A stretch of 64,000 bases of DNA from NCBI RefSeq assembly GCF_030177895.1, contig NZ_CP123448.1:868001-932000 (forward strand). Direction: 5' to 3'. This document shows positions 8,417 to 18,834 of this stretch, in pieces (the first letter of the stretch is position 1; each line of letters begins with the position of its first letter). The notes under the pieces are model-generated. The model had not been told where the DNA came from. It made no database searches and saw only the letters and a program-made list of their open reading frames with translations. The position numbers were made by a program, and so were the translations under genes. The DNA is from Kingella negevensis (GTDB taxonomy: Bacteria; Pseudomonadota; Gammaproteobacteria; Burkholderiales; Neisseriaceae).

Positions 8417-8623
8417 TTATTTATTGCGCGCCAAAATTTCTGCGCCCACTTGGCCTGCTGCGATTTCACGCAACGCGGTTACTGTTGGTTTGTCATTGCG
8501 AATATCATCAACCAAAGGCTGTGTACCGTTTTCTAATTGACGTGCGCGACGAGCGGCTGCCAAAGTCAAATCAAAGTGGTTAGAAATTTGTGGAAGACAT
8601 TCTTCAACCGTAATACGAGACAT
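8417..8623 (-). CDS. rpoZ: RNA polymerase omega subunit
   Basis: A 68-residue protein beginning [20 protein letters not shown], with the conserved core [11 protein letters not shown] and [13 protein letters not shown]. Omega helps fold and hold the beta' subunit and forms one ppGpp-binding site on RNA polymerase. I chose the ATG at 8621-8623 over a longer upstream extension because family members start MSRITVE and AAGAAAG precedes it at the right distance. It lies 67 bp downstream of gmk in the same direction. Confidence 0.95.
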   Translation of the reverse strand: MSRITVEECLPQISNHFDLTLAAARRARQLENGTQPLVDDIRNDKPTVTALREIAAGQVGAEILARNK

Positions 8624-8690
8624 ATTGCTTCTTTCTTCAAATAAACAAATAAAGTTTTCAGACTGCCTGAAACTGTGGAGTTTTTGGATT

Positions 8691-9308
8691 TTACTGATTT
8701 TGCAACACTTTTTCAACGGCTGTACGTTGATTTGCCAAATTTAGGCGGCTGGCTTTAAAAATGTGCAGCAAATCGCTTTCGGCTTGCACTAAATCGCGGT
8801 TGGTAACGATGTAGTCAAACGCAAAGGCGTGTTGAATTTCTTGTTCGGCTTCTCTCAAGCGACGTGCAATCACTTCTTTGCTGTCGGTTTGGCGGTTGCG
8901 TAAGCGTTCTTCCAGCACTGCCATTGACGGCGGCAAAATGAAAATACTGATGGCTTCAGGCATGGCTTTGCGGACTTGTTCTGCGCCTTGCACGTCAATT
9001 TCCAAAATCACATCGTAGCCTTGTTCGCACATTTCGGTTAAAGCGGCAGAGCTTGTGCCGTAGAAATTGCCAAATACTTCGGCGTGTTCTAAAAACGCGC
9101 TTTGTTCAATCAGGCTGCTAAATTGTTCACGCGTAACAAAATAATAATGTTTGCCGTGTTGCTCGTTTTCACGCGGTGCGCGTGTAGTGTGCGAAATGGA
9201 GACGCGAATATTGTCGTTGTGATTAACTAGGCGTGTTACCAACGTGGTTTTGCCTGTGCCTGATGCGGCGGAAATGATGAATACATTGCCTTTTTGTGAG
9301 GTTGTCAT
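8691..9308 (-). CDS. gmk: Guanylate kinase
   Basis: A 205-residue enzyme (usual length about 205) that phosphorylates GMP to GDP using ATP. The P-loop ASGTGKTTL is at about residues 14-22. The GMP-binding residues lie in [19 protein letters not shown], and the lid region contains RLRNRQTDS. It is the first gene of a gmk-rpoZ unit, a linkage conserved across proteobacteria. An uptake sequence lies 30-60 bp upstream of the start. Confidence 0.97.
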   Translation of the reverse strand: MTTSQKGNVFIISAASGTGKTTLVTRLVNHNDNIRVSISHTTRAPRENEQHGKHYYFVTREQFSSLIEQSAFLEHAEVFGNFYGTSSAALTEMCEQGYDVILEIDVQGAEQVRKAMPEAISIFILPPSMAVLEERLRNRQTDSKEVIARRLREAEQEIQHAFAFDYIVTNRDLVQAESDLLHIFKASRLNLANQRTAVEKVLQNQ

Positions 9309-9331
9309 GGCGCATGTCCGATAGAATGTAA

Positions 9332-11086
<1,755 letters not shown>

Positions 11087-11092
11087 TAACAG

Positions 11093-11130
11093 AAAGCAGC
11101 CTGAAAATCGTTTTCAGGCTGCTTTTTTTT
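11093..11130 (+). terminator. DUS inverted-pair terminator of pyrG
   Basis: AAAGCAGCCTGAAAA and TTTTCAGGCTGCTTT pair over a two-base loop, followed by T5. Confidence 0.85.
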
Positions 11131-11210
11131 GAAAGGAAAATATAATGTAAGAATGGCGACAATCTTTAACTGAAATCAGCCAAAGTATTTTAAAGCAACG
11201 CAACAAGGCA

Positions 11211-11534
11211 GTGCGTTTCACGCAGACTGAACCGAACACGATTGTGGCACAATATGATTTGAATTTAACCACCGTAAATCTAACCTTAAAACTGGTTGGC
11301 AACACGCAAAACACGCTGACATTTCAATACGTGTTCCCGTTCGGCTTAGGTTTTGTTGCCAACATAGCACTTGGCAGCCCGAAAATGAAAAAACTTACCG
11401 TGGACACGTCTAACAAAACCATTCGGTTGAATTTAGCGGAATTTGCCTTATTCCGCCCGATGTTGAAACAGCATACTATTCAGGCTGCAAAAATTGAAAA
11501 TAACGAAGTGATTTTGCAGTTAGCAGAAATTTAA
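11211..11534 (+). CDS. Hypothetical protein; the natural ATG is followed directly by a stop codon
   Basis: The 107-residue frame can start only at GTG 11211. The sequence upstream is more telling. A good ribosome site (GAAAGGAAA) precedes ATG at 11145, and the second codon is TAA. After that stop the same frame stays open through 21 codons (EWRQSLTEISQSILKQRNKA) into the listed protein. The ancestral gene was therefore probably about 128 codons and has acquired a codon-2 nonsense mutation. The product has no signal peptide or family that I recognise. Whether anything is translated from the weak GTG is unknown. Confidence 0.5.
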   Translation: MRFTQTEPNTIVAQYDLNLTTVNLTLKLVGNTQNTLTFQYVFPFGLGFVANIALGSPKMKKLTVDTSNKTIRLNLAEFALFRPMLKQHTIQAAKIENNEVILQLAEI

Positions 11535-11546
11535 AACACCATAAAC

Positions 11547-11581
11547 AAAAAAGTCAGCTCAAATTAAGCTGACTTTTTTGT
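11547..11581 (+). terminator. Intrinsic terminator before tRNA-Pro
   Basis: A 13-bp stem (AAAAAAGTCAGCT / AGCTGACTTTTTT) with a seven-base loop; it can act in both directions between two convergent units. Confidence 0.88.
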
Positions 11582-11589
11582 TATTTTTT

Positions 11590-11666
11590 TGGTCGGAGTG
11601 AAAGGATTCGAACCTTCGACCCCTTGCACCCCATGCAAGTGCGCTACCAGACTGCGCCACACTCCG
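11590..11666 (-). tRNA. tRNA-Pro(GGG)
   Basis: The minus strand gives a full cloverleaf: acceptor stem CGGAGTG/CACTCCG, D-arm GCGCAGTCTGGTAGCGC, anticodon stem CTTGC/GCAAG with loop ATGGGGT (anticodon GGG), T-arm GGTTCGAATCC and encoded CCA. It decodes CCC and CCU. It lies just downstream of the ihfA-MerR pair in the same direction. Confidence 0.95.
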
Positions 11667-11691
11667 AAAGGAAGAGATTATATTAAGAGCT

Positions 11692-12000
11692 TTATTCAGG
11701 AGCAAGCACTTTTTGAATACTTGCTAGCATATCTTTCAACTCGCTACGCATTTCATCATTAGAAATAGCAGGATTACCAAAAGAATCCATATTGGTAACC
11801 GAAAGAATTGCATAACGCATTTGACGCAACTTCATCACATCTGAGCGCGTCAAAACATTTGCGCCCTTCCCTAACACCAAGCATTCCTGAAGTTGCCATT
11901 CAGTAAGCTGCTGGGTTGTAATCCCAGCTAAATCACATGCTTCTTCAATTGTGAAATACCGTTTTGCAGGGATAACAGATAAATTATCGTTGTTTATCAT
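11692..12000 (-). CDS. MerR-type helix-turn-helix protein downstream of ihfA
   Basis: A 102-residue protein. The central part [22 protein letters not shown] fits the winged-helix DNA-recognition part of the MerR superfamily. There is no Cys metal-binding loop or long effector domain, so this is a reduced MerR-like regulator or chaperone-modulator-like protein. It overlaps ihfA by 17 bp, which implies translational coupling. The same ihfA-MerR-tRNA-Pro order is known in Neisseria, where it follows pheT. The target is unknown. Confidence 0.7.
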   Translation of the reverse strand: MINNDNLSVIPAKRYFTIEEACDLAGITTQQLTEWQLQECLVLGKGANVLTRSDVMKLRQMRYAILSVTNMDSFGNPAISNDEMRSELKDMLASIQKVLAPE

Positions 12001-12286
12001 AATGATGCTCCACCATGCCTTTAAGTTTTTGGCTTGCGTGGAACGTTACAACACGGCGCGCAGAAATAGGCACTTCTTCGCCAGTTTTAGGATTGCGACC
12101 AGGGCGCTGCGGTTTATCACGCAATTGGAAATTACCAAAACCAGAAATTTTAATTTCTTCGCCACGCTCTAAAGTTGTGCGAATTTCTTCAAAGAACAGT
12201 TCCACGATTTCTTTAGCGTCATTTTTGCTTACACTGCTTACTTTTTCAACCAAAATATCAGCCAATTCTGCTTTGGTAAGAGTCAT
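11984..12286 (-). CDS. ihfA: Integration host factor alpha subunit
   Basis: A 100-residue DNABII protein beginning [16 protein letters not shown]. It has the conserved [22 protein letters not shown] arm region with the minor-groove-intercalating Pro, then [13 protein letters not shown]. With IhfB it bends DNA sharply at specific sites in recombination, replication and transcription. The terms IhfA over HU come from the [13 protein letters not shown] and [12 protein letters not shown] blocks. It is the first gene of a two-gene unit with the MerR-like gene. In many bacteria it follows pheT; here it is detached and lies about 17 kb away. Confidence 0.93.
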   Translation of the reverse strand: MTLTKAELADILVEKVSSVSKNDAKEIVELFFEEIRTTLERGEEIKISGFGNFQLRDKPQRPGRNPKTGEEVPISARRVVTFHASQKLKGMVEHHYDKQR

Positions 12287-12396
12287 TTTTTTATTACCTT
12301 CAATGTTTTAAAAATAAGCGCGGATTATCCTAAATTATCCGTTACAAATCAAGATAGTAGTGCCCAAAAATAGCAATTTTACAAAAAAATCAGCAA

Positions 12397-12433
12397 AAAG
12401 CAGCCTGAAAAGATGATTTTTATCTTTCAGGCT
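12397..12433 (-). terminator. DUS inverted-pair terminator
   Basis: GCAGCCTGAAAAGAT and ATCTTTCAGGCTGC pair over a short loop just beyond the stop of the interrupted gene at 12443. Confidence 0.7.
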
Positions 12434-13148
12434 GCCTGAAAATTATTTTTTTAATTGCTGTAAAAATTCATCTATGGAGTCGTTGCCATACAATGCCTTA
12501 ATAACCAACTCTTCTTTATCGGCATACATAGTGTAAATATCATCAATAGGTGTAATGAGTTCATTATTTTTATTCAATAAAACAAGCAAATTTTGAGCAG
12601 GTAAATCATATTGTTGCTGCCATTTCTTTTGCCCATCTTGATTTAAATTTAAGACAATCGTTTCTCGATTGCCTGCTGCACCCTGTATTGTTTTTTGTTT
12701 TAAATCATCAGCATCATTAGGCGTAATTGCCAAACGAGTATTGACCCATGCAGCATGCGTTGCCCATTTCTTTACGATTGCACTAGGTATTTGTTCATGA
12801 GTTTTAATTATTTGCCAATCGGCCATATTAGTTGGCTGTTTGTCCCGAGAAACTAGGCGAAACTCAATTTCATGATTTTTAATCATACCCTGTAATATTT
12901 TTATATCACTTAAAGAACCAGCATCGGAAAGTTGAAGTGTGTGAATCATTAAGGGTTCATACACATTGGCAACCATAATTTGTCGCTTGGTTTTAAAGTG
13001 AAAAATACCGACAGCATAATGATTTTTTGCTGCAAGCGTGGTCATTTCAGCAATTTCTCTTTGCGCGACTGGTGATAATTTAAGACTTAGAACCCGTATT
13101 CACAAACAACTATTTGATAAATTTTAATATTTGTGAAATATACCCTAG

Positions 13149-13997
13149 GGGCTATTGACAATTCAAAAAAAGAGGCAAAGGATTTAAGATATTGTTTCCA
13201 TACAACCATCCTAAACCTTTGCCATGTCCCGAAACACGCTTACAAATGAAACATGGTCAAGACTGTTGCCTATTTTGAAACAGCTTGGCATTTATCGCAA
13301 GAAAAATTTACGCAAAACAGTAGAAGGTATCCTGTTTCGCTTACGTACAGGCTGCCAATGGGCTGATATACCTAGTTATTTTGGTAAAGCAAACAGCCTT
13401 TACCAAAGTTTCAATCGCTGGTCTAAACGCGGTATTTTTACCAAATTATTTAAACATTTGGCAGATACACCCGATATGGAATGGGTCTTTATGGACGGTA
13501 GTCATATCCGTGTTCATCAACACGGCATGGGTAAAAAATCCATTGTGCATCAAGCTGTCGGTAAGAGTATCGGAGGTCATACGTCTAAAATTCATTTAGC
13601 GGTTGATGCTTGTGGTAATCCAATTGAATTTATGATTACAGCTGGTAATGTAAATGAGATTGTTGTTGCGCCTGATTTATTGGCACAATTGGACTTAAGT
13701 GATAATGAAACCGTGTGTGCTGATAGGGGTTTTGACAGTGATACTTTTCGTCGGTTAATTCATTCTAAACAAAGTAAAGCCAATATTCCATATAAGAAAA
13801 ATAGAGAACATCTTAATGTGGACACAGATTGGTATTTATATAAAATCAGGCACTTGGTAGAAAATGCTTTTGCACGATTAAAGCATTTTCGTGCACTGGC
13901 AACACGGTACGATAAATTAAAACGTAATTATGAAAGTACCGTGTCATTAGCTTGTGCTTTGATTTGGTTGAAATTATAGCTAAAATGTCATTAGCCC
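13149..13997 (+). mobile_element. IS5-family element B, complete 849-bp copy nested in element A
   Basis: The ends GGGCTATTGAC and GTCATTAGCCC are imperfect inverted repeats, flanked by a 4-bp CTAG duplication (13145-13148 and 13998-14001). The YTAR-type 4-bp target fits the IS5 subgroup. One intact transposase fills the element. Confidence 0.9.
13224..13979 (+). CDS. IS5 family transposase (element B)
   Basis: A 251-residue DDE transposase in one intact frame. The N-terminal part has the insertion-element domain (GCQWADIPSYFGKANSLYQ). The catalytic residues appear as MDGSHIRVHQ (first Asp), CADRGFDS (second Asp) and HLVENAFARLKHFRAL, with the Glu in the YREK-like block near the C-terminus. 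Nothing is disrupted, so the element could still be active. Codon use is A/T-richer than that of neighbouring housekeeping genes. Confidence 0.95.
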   Translation: MSRNTLTNETWSRLLPILKQLGIYRKKNLRKTVEGILFRLRTGCQWADIPSYFGKANSLYQSFNRWSKRGIFTKLFKHLADTPDMEWVFMDGSHIRVHQHGMGKKSIVHQAVGKSIGGHTSKIHLAVDACGNPIEFMITAGNVNEIVVAPDLLAQLDLSDNETVCADRGFDSDTFRRLIHSKQSKANIPYKKNREHLNVDTDWYLYKIRHLVENAFARLKHFRALATRYDKLKRNYESTVSLACALIWLKL

Positions 13998-14444
13998 CTA
14001 GTGGCGTAGCTGGTTAAAATGTGGCTCAATCACTTGCCATTGGGCATCTGTTAAGTCTGTTGGGTAGGATTTTCTAGTCATAAAGATATTTTATCATTTT
14101 TGTGAATACAGGTTCTTAATACAAACCGTTGTAGAGAATCTAGCGCGATTTCTGTATGGGTTATGCCATAATCTTTTTGCGTTAGCCATTTCTTTTTACT
14201 GACCCACATCGGATAATACTGGGTTGTATCCATTTCATTTTCAGCAATTTGAATATTGATTGCTTGATAATCCGTTGCAGATTGAGCAGGAATATCTTTT
14301 TCTGAAAAAACAACAGGCACAATTTTGAAATCTAATTGATTTAATGTGGGATTCGCTGCATACACAGCAGCAGTACATAATGCAAAAAATGAAATTAACC
14401 ATTGTCTCATGAACATATTTTATCCTTTCAGACTGCCTGAAAAC

Positions 14445-15140
14445 TCATTCCCCCAATTCCGCCAACACACGCCACATCATCTCCGCGCGTGTCCAATCTT
14501 CCAACGTATCAATATCTTGCACCCGATAACGCGGCACAACACAGGCAACGCTGTGGCTATTAAAAATCGGTTTTTGCGCCAACCAAGCTGCCGCCGTTCC
14601 CCAATAAAATTGTCCTGCATCGTGCCACGCTTCGGGCAAATCTTGCGAGCGCACCGCAAACAAATCAGGCTGAAACATGGAAACAGTGCCATTTTCTGCC
14701 AATTTCAAAGCGCGTTGAATTGGAAACGGAAAACTGGTAACACTAAACGCAAAATCTGCCTGATTGTCGCGCAAGGCAAGCAAACCACTTTGTAAATCAT
14801 TGGCTTGCACAAATGGTGCAGTTGCGTACAAACAACACGCGCTGTCGCCTTGCCAGCCGTGTTGCTGCATAAAATCAAAGGCATGGGCAATCACCGCGCC
14901 TGTGGTGGCGAAATCGTCCGACAATTCGGCTGGTCGCGTAAATGGCACAGTTGCGCCATATTGTTGCGAGATGTCGGCGATTTCCGCGTCATCGGTGGAA
15001 ACGATGATTTGCTCAAAGCAGCCTGAATCTTGCGCAGCTTGAATGCTGTGGGCAATCATGGGTTTGCCGTTGAATAATTTGATGTTTTTGCGCGGAATGC
15101 GTTTACTGCCGCCACGCGCTGGGATTATGCATAAGGTCAT
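14445..15140 (-). CDS. pseF: Pseudaminic acid cytidylyltransferase
   Basis: A 231-residue CMP-sugar synthetase. It opens MTLCIIPARGGSKRIPRKN, the CTP-binding signature of the acylneuraminate cytidylyltransferase family. Mid-protein TAPFVQANDL and the C-terminal DIDTLEDW (metal-binding Asp pair) complete it. It activates pseudaminic acid to the CMP form. I place the start at 15138-15140 because the family begins here; a longer frame only adds low-complexity sequence. pseC lies 75 bp upstream in the same direction, which favours PseF over sialic-acid NeuA. The other Pse enzymes (B, H, G, I) are not in the window. Confidence 0.85.
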   Translation of the reverse strand: MTLCIIPARGGSKRIPRKNIKLFNGKPMIAHSIQAAQDSGCFEQIIVSTDDAEIADISQQYGATVPFTRPAELSDDFATTGAVIAHAFDFMQQHGWQGDSACCLYATAPFVQANDLQSGLLALRDNQADFAFSVTSFPFPIQRALKLAENGTVSMFQPDLFAVRSQDLPEAWHDAGQFYWGTAAAWLAQKPIFNSHSVACVVPRYRVQDIDTLEDWTRAEMMWRVLAELGE

Positions 15141-15169
15141 TTTTATTCCTTTCAGGCTGCCCTTATTTT

Positions 15170-15190
15170 GTAGGGTGCGCCCCGCGCACC
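15170..15190. repeat. Short palindromic repeat, copy 2
   Basis: GTAGGGTGCGCCCCGCGCACC, internally palindromic (GGTGCG / CGCACC), lies between pseC and pseF beside an uptake sequence. Confidence 0.6.
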
Positions 15191-15214
15191 ATTTTCTCAA
15201 ATGAAATTAATTTT

Positions 15215-16378
15215 TCAGGCTGCCTGAAACGCTTGTTTCAATGTATTAACAACCACATCTTGCTCGGCTTCAGTCAAACCAAAATACAACGGCAAACTAA
15301 TCGCTTGCGCGTAATATGTTTCCGCGTGGGGGAATGCACCAGCCTGAAAACCAACAAGTTCGCGGTAATACGGCTGCGTATGCACAGGAATGTAATGCAC
15401 ATTCACACCAATGCCGTGTTCACGCAAATAATCAAACACTTGACGGCGATTTTTGCCGCTTTCAGGCAGCACACGAATCGGGTACAAATGCAGCGCAGAC
15501 ATATTTTCAGGGTTGCGATACGGTGTCGCTACAGGCGAATCCGCCAATAATTCATCATAACGCGTCGCCAATTCCTGACGACGAGCGACAAATTCATTTA
15601 AGCGCGTCATTTGGCTTACACCCAATGCTGCCTGAAGTTCCGTCATGCGATAGTTGAAGCCTAAATCCACTTGTTGATAATACCAAGAGCCGTCTGATTC
15701 GCCGACCATTTCATCAGCATTGCGCGTGATGCCGTGTGAACGTAACTGCGCGATTTTATTGGCTAATTCCGCGTTATTCGTTAAACATGCGCCGCCTTCT
15801 GCGGTTGTGATGATTTTGACTGGGTGGAAACTGAAAACGGTAATATCACTGTATTCGCAGTTGCCAACGTAGCCATTTTGATAACGTGCGCCAATCGCGT
15901 GTGATGCGTCTTCAATGATTTTGAAACCGTATTCTTTTGATAATGCGTGAATTTTTTGCATATCGCACGGTTCGCCACACAAATGCACAGGCACGATAAT
16001 TTTTGGTAAGCTGCCTGAAATTTTGGCGGCGGCTAATTTTTCCGCTAATGCGTCCACAGACATATTCATGGTTTTTGGGTCGATGTCCACAAAATCAACG
16101 CTTGCGCCGCAGTACAAACCGCAGTTTGCCGAAGCCACAAACGTGATTGGGCTTGTCCACAAAATATCGCCTTTGCCCAAACCAAGCGCGAGACAGGCGA
16201 TGTGCAGGGCAGCGGTGGCATTGCAGACGGCAATGGCGTGTTGTGCGCCGCAGTGGGTTTTCAGGCTGCTTTCAAATGCTGGGACTTGTGTGCCTTGGGT
16301 TAAATAGTCGGATTTTAAAACGCTGACAACGGCGGCGATGTCGGCTTCTGAAATGGTTTGTTTGCCGTAGGGAATCAT
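15215..16378 (-). CDS. pseC: UDP-4-amino-4,6-dideoxy-N-acetyl-beta-L-altrosamine transaminase
   Basis: A 387-residue PLP aminotransferase of the DegT/DnrJ/EryC1 family, second step of pseudaminic acid synthesis (adds the 4-amino group using glutamate). It starts MIPYGKQTISEADIAAV, typical of PseC. The cofactor loop is SFHPVKIITTAEGGA with Schiff-base Lys188; IIEDASHAIG holds the ring-stacking Asp. I prefer the start at 16376-16378 to one eight codons upstream, since family members begin with MIPYG. The protein ends FQAA because an uptake sequence supplies the last codons and the TGA stop. pseF follows. Confidence 0.92.
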   Translation of the reverse strand: MIPYGKQTISEADIAAVVSVLKSDYLTQGTQVPAFESSLKTHCGAQHAIAVCNATAALHIACLALGLGKGDILWTSPITFVASANCGLYCGASVDFVDIDPKTMNMSVDALAEKLAAAKISGSLPKIIVPVHLCGEPCDMQKIHALSKEYGFKIIEDASHAIGARYQNGYVGNCEYSDITVFSFHPVKIITTAEGGACLTNNAELANKIAQLRSHGITRNADEMVGESDGSWYYQQVDLGFNYRMTELQAALGVSQMTRLNEFVARRQELATRYDELLADSPVATPYRNPENMSALHLYPIRVLPESGKNRRQVFDYLREHGIGVNVHYIPVHTQPYYRELVGFQAGAFPHAETYYAQAISLPLYFGLTEAEQDVVVNTLKQAFQAA

Positions 16379-16463
16379 GATTTTGCTTTCGGGATTTTTC
16401 AAGCTGCGTTTTGTATTTGCAGCCTGAAAATGGAAAATTGAAAAATGTCATTTTAACGCAAAA

Positions 16464-16494
16464 CGCAGCCTGAAACTTTTTTCAGGCTGCTTTT
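16464..16494 (-). terminator. DUS inverted-pair terminator before pseC
   Basis: GCAGCCTGAAA and TTTCAGGCTGC face each other with a short loop at the stop codon of the HEXXH-type gene. Confidence 0.6.
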
Positions 16495-17038
16495 ATATGC
16501 GCATTTTTTCAGGCAGCAAACTGCTATCGGCGGGGTTGTGTAAAAAGCGCTGTAACACGGGTTTTAAAGCTGGGTCTTCTATGCCGTGCTGAAATTTGAC
16601 GGTGAAGTATTCGGCGATGATTTCGGCTTGTTGTTCCATGTTGAACTGGGCGATGTCTTGGCGGTCGCGCAGCAGGTGGCGATAACGGTAGGCGCGATTT
16701 TTGTAGTAGCCGCCTTGCAGGGCGAGACAGATGCCGCAGCGTAATACGGGGTAGCCGAGCCGATGTTGCCAAACGTGGGCGCATTCGTGAATGAAGAGTT
16801 GGCGCAATGTCCACGAGGATTGGGCAAAATCGGGGGCGTAGAGATTTTGTGGGAGGTAGATGATGCCGTTTGGGGTTATGGCGGTTTGGGCAGCCTGAAA
16901 GGGCATGAAGCATTTTGCGGCGACGCGCATGGCGGCATAATCCAGCGATTGTTTGAATATGGGGCGCAGTAGGTTACATTCGTTGGCGGTGAGATAGCGG
17001 CGACGGAGATAGCGGGTGATGAGGGGTTCGGGTTTCAT
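16493..17038 (-). CDS. Putative metallopeptidase-like protein with HEXXH motif
   Basis: A 181-residue cytosolic protein without signal peptide or membrane segment. The motif HECAHVWQ (His84, Glu85, His88) matches the zinc-binding HEXXH of gluzincin/minigluzincin-type peptidases, and a downstream Glu in EQQAEIIAEYF could be the third ligand. Preceding IYLPQNLY and the following HRLGYPVL fit small uncharacterised proteins found beside Vgr/type VI or phage genes. I do not recognise a named family, and peptidase activity is inferred only from the motif. It lies downstream of hemW (50 bp) in the same direction. Confidence 0.6.
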   Translation of the reverse strand: MKPEPLITRYLRRRYLTANECNLLRPIFKQSLDYAAMRVAAKCFMPFQAAQTAITPNGIIYLPQNLYAPDFAQSSWTLRQLFIHECAHVWQHRLGYPVLRCGICLALQGGYYKNRAYRYRHLLRDRQDIAQFNMEQQAEIIAEYFTVKFQHGIEDPALKPVLQRFLHNPADSSLLPEKMRI

Positions 17039-17088
17039 GTTGTGATATTTTTTCAGACTGCGTTTTCTATCGCAGCCTGAAAATGGGT

Positions 17089-18237
17089 TTACAAAAAGAG
17101 TTCAATTAAATCATTGAGAAAACGCTGCCCTAATTCGGTGGGTTTGAGTTTTTCAGGCTGCATTTCTAATAAGCCTTTTTGTTGCGCGAGCTGGATTTGC
17201 GTTTGAATGTGGGCGATGTCGCAGCCTGTTCGCTCGGCGAATAATGCGCTTGGCACACCGTCTATCAGGCGCAGGGCGTTCATCATAAATTCAAATGGTA
17301 CGTCTTCGGACGCAACGGTTTTTCGTTCGATGGCTTGCTGTGGTTGGCTGTGCATGGCGGCTAGGTATTCGCTGGGGTGGCGTTTGCGCGTGGTGCGTTC
17401 AATGTAATTGCGGTGTGAAATTTTGCCGTGTGCGCCTGCGCCAATGCCGATGTAGTCACCGAATTGCCAGTAGTTGATGTTGTGGCGGGCGCGGTGTTCG
17501 TTTCGTTTGGCGAATGCGCTGGTTTCGTATTGTGTAAATCCGTAGGCGGCTAATTCGCTGTGAACGGCGTCTTCTATGTCTTGCGCGGTGTCCATCTCGG
17601 GCAAGCCTTTGGGCGGCGTGTGTCCGAATGCGGTGTTGGGTTCGAGCGTGAGATGATACGCGCTGAGGTGGGTTATGCCAAATTGGGCGGCGGTGCGCAC
17701 GTCGTTTAACGCAGCCTGAACGGTTTGGTTGGGCAAGGCGTACATTAAGTCTATGTTTACGCGCTCAAAAATGTTTTGTGCGGTTTCTATGGCGGCGCGT
17801 GCTTCGTTGGCATTGTGAATGCGTCCCAGTGCGGCGAGCTTTTGGTCGTCAAAACTTTGTACACCGATGGATAGGCGATTCACACCTGCGTCTTTGAAAC
17901 CTTGAAATTTAGTGCGTTCAAATGTTCCTGGATTGGCTTCTAGTGTGATTTCGGCTTGTTCACTAAGGATTACGGTGTTGCGGATGTTGTCTAATAATTG
18001 CTGAATGGCGTTTGCGCTGAACACGCTGGGTGTGCCACCGCCGATGAAGATGGTTTCTATCGAGCGGTTGTTGATGTGGGGTAATTCGGTTCGCAAGTCG
18101 GTGAGCAGGGCTTGGATATAGCTGTTTTCGTCTAGCGTGGTTTTGATTTTGTGTGAGTTGAAGTCGCAATAGGGGCATTTTTGTATGCACCATGGAATGT
18201 GGACGTAGAGCGAAAGTGGGGGTAATTGGGCTAACAT
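17089..18237 (-). CDS. hemW: Radical SAM family heme chaperone HemW
   Basis: A 382-residue radical SAM protein. The [4Fe-4S] cluster motif is CIQKCPYC (Cys17, Cys21, Cys24) right after the LSLYVHIPWC start block. The SAM-binding FIGGGTPS follows at about residue 65. Length and the IGIGAGAHGKISHRNYIE block fit HemW rather than coproporphyrinogen oxidase HemN. It binds heme and hands it to membrane proteins such as NarI. It follows rdgB with a three-base gap, a linkage conserved widely in proteobacteria. Confidence 0.92.
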   Translation of the reverse strand: MLAQLPPLSLYVHIPWCIQKCPYCDFNSHKIKTTLDENSYIQALLTDLRTELPHINNRSIETIFIGGGTPSVFSANAIQQLLDNIRNTVILSEQAEITLEANPGTFERTKFQGFKDAGVNRLSIGVQSFDDQKLAALGRIHNANEARAAIETAQNIFERVNIDLMYALPNQTVQAALNDVRTAAQFGITHLSAYHLTLEPNTAFGHTPPKGLPEMDTAQDIEDAVHSELAAYGFTQYETSAFAKRNEHRARHNINYWQFGDYIGIGAGAHGKISHRNYIERTTRKRHPSEYLAAMHSQPQQAIERKTVASEDVPFEFMMNALRLIDGVPSALFAERTGCDIAHIQTQIQLAQQKGLLEMQPEKLKPTELGQRFLNDLIELFL

Positions 18238-18240
18238 TTT

Positions 18241-18834
18241 TCAGGCTGCGTTGATTTTTTGGACGAGTTCAGCAAGGGCTTTGCTGCGGTGGCTGATGGC
18301 GTTTTTTTGTTCGGGCGATAATTCGGCGGCGGTGCAACCGTATTCTGGGACGTAAAAATGGGGGTCGTAACCGAAACCGTTTTCGCCTGCACTTTCAGGC
18401 TGCCATTGTCCGCGCCAAATGCCTTCGGCGATGATGGGTTGTGGGTCGTTTTCGTGGCGCACGAACACGAGTACGCAAACGTAATAACAGGATTTGTCGC
18501 TGTGTGTGGCAAGGTCGGCGGATAATTTGGCGTTGTTGGCGGTATCTGATTTGGGGTTTTCGCCTGCGTATCTTGCGGATAACACGCCTGGTGCGCCGCC
18601 TAATGCGGTGGCGCAAATGCCGCTGTCGTCTGCCAATGCAGGCAATCCGCTGGCACGACTGGCGTTGCGTGCTTTGGCAAGTGCGTTTTCTACAAAGGTG
18701 TGAAATGGTTCGGGGCATTCTGGGGTATTGAATGCGGATTGCGGCAAAATTTCAATATTTTGCGCGGCGAATAAGGCGGAAAATTCGCGCAGTTTGCCTG
18801 CGTTGTTGCTGGCGAGTACGATTTTATTCAGCAT
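18241..18834 (-). CDS. rdgB: Non-canonical purine NTP pyrophosphatase (RdgB/HAM1)
   Basis: A 197-residue enzyme that hydrolyses dITP, XTP and ITP to monophosphates, keeping damaged purines out of DNA. It starts MLNKIVLASNNAGKLREFS. The metal-binding block is LPALADDSGICATALGGAPG and the nucleotide-recognition block FGYDPHFYVPEYG; HRSKAL ends it. I chose the ATG at 18832-18834 as in the family; the upstream membrane-protein gene overlaps it by 11 bp. The last codons and stop (NAA-TGA) come from an uptake sequence. Confidence 0.93.
   Translation of the reverse strand: MLNKIVLASNNAGKLREFSALFAAQNIEILPQSAFNTPECPEPFHTFVENALAKARNASRASGLPALADDSGICATALGGAPGVLSARYAGENPKSDTANNAKLSADLATHSDKSCYYVCVLVFVRHENDPQPIIAEGIWRGQWQPESAGENGFGYDPHFYVPEYGCTAAELSPEQKNAISHRSKALAELVQKINAA

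Larger units (their letters stand above)
13090..14115 (-). mobile_element. IS5-family element A, 173-bp internally deleted remnant carrying a nested IS
   Basis: The outer ends GAACCCGTATTCACAAA and TTTGTGAATACAGGTTC match the ends of the complete copy at 21675-22492, and a TTA duplication flanks them (13087-13089, 14116-14118). Apart from the nested element, only about 56 bp of one end and about 115 bp of the other remain. The two parts join where the full copy has an ACTA in both places, consistent with a microhomology deletion. Confidence 0.87.
12443..14416 (-). pseudogene. Exported protein with SecD P1-head-like domain, split by an insertion
   Basis: The start is ATG 14414-14416 with a GAAAGGA ribosome site. 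A signal peptide (MRQWLISFFALCTAAVYAAN) leads residues 1-100, ending SLQRFVL. The insertion follows at 13088-14116. The frame resumes with SLKLSPVAQREIAEMTTLAA and runs to the stop at 12443. Removing 1,029 bp (insert plus one TTA target duplication) restores one uninterrupted 314-residue frame. The C-terminal part (NRETIVLNLNQDGQKKW, then LLVLLNKNNELITPID) resembles the P1 head subdomain of SecD-like exported proteins. Function is unknown. Confidence 0.8.
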
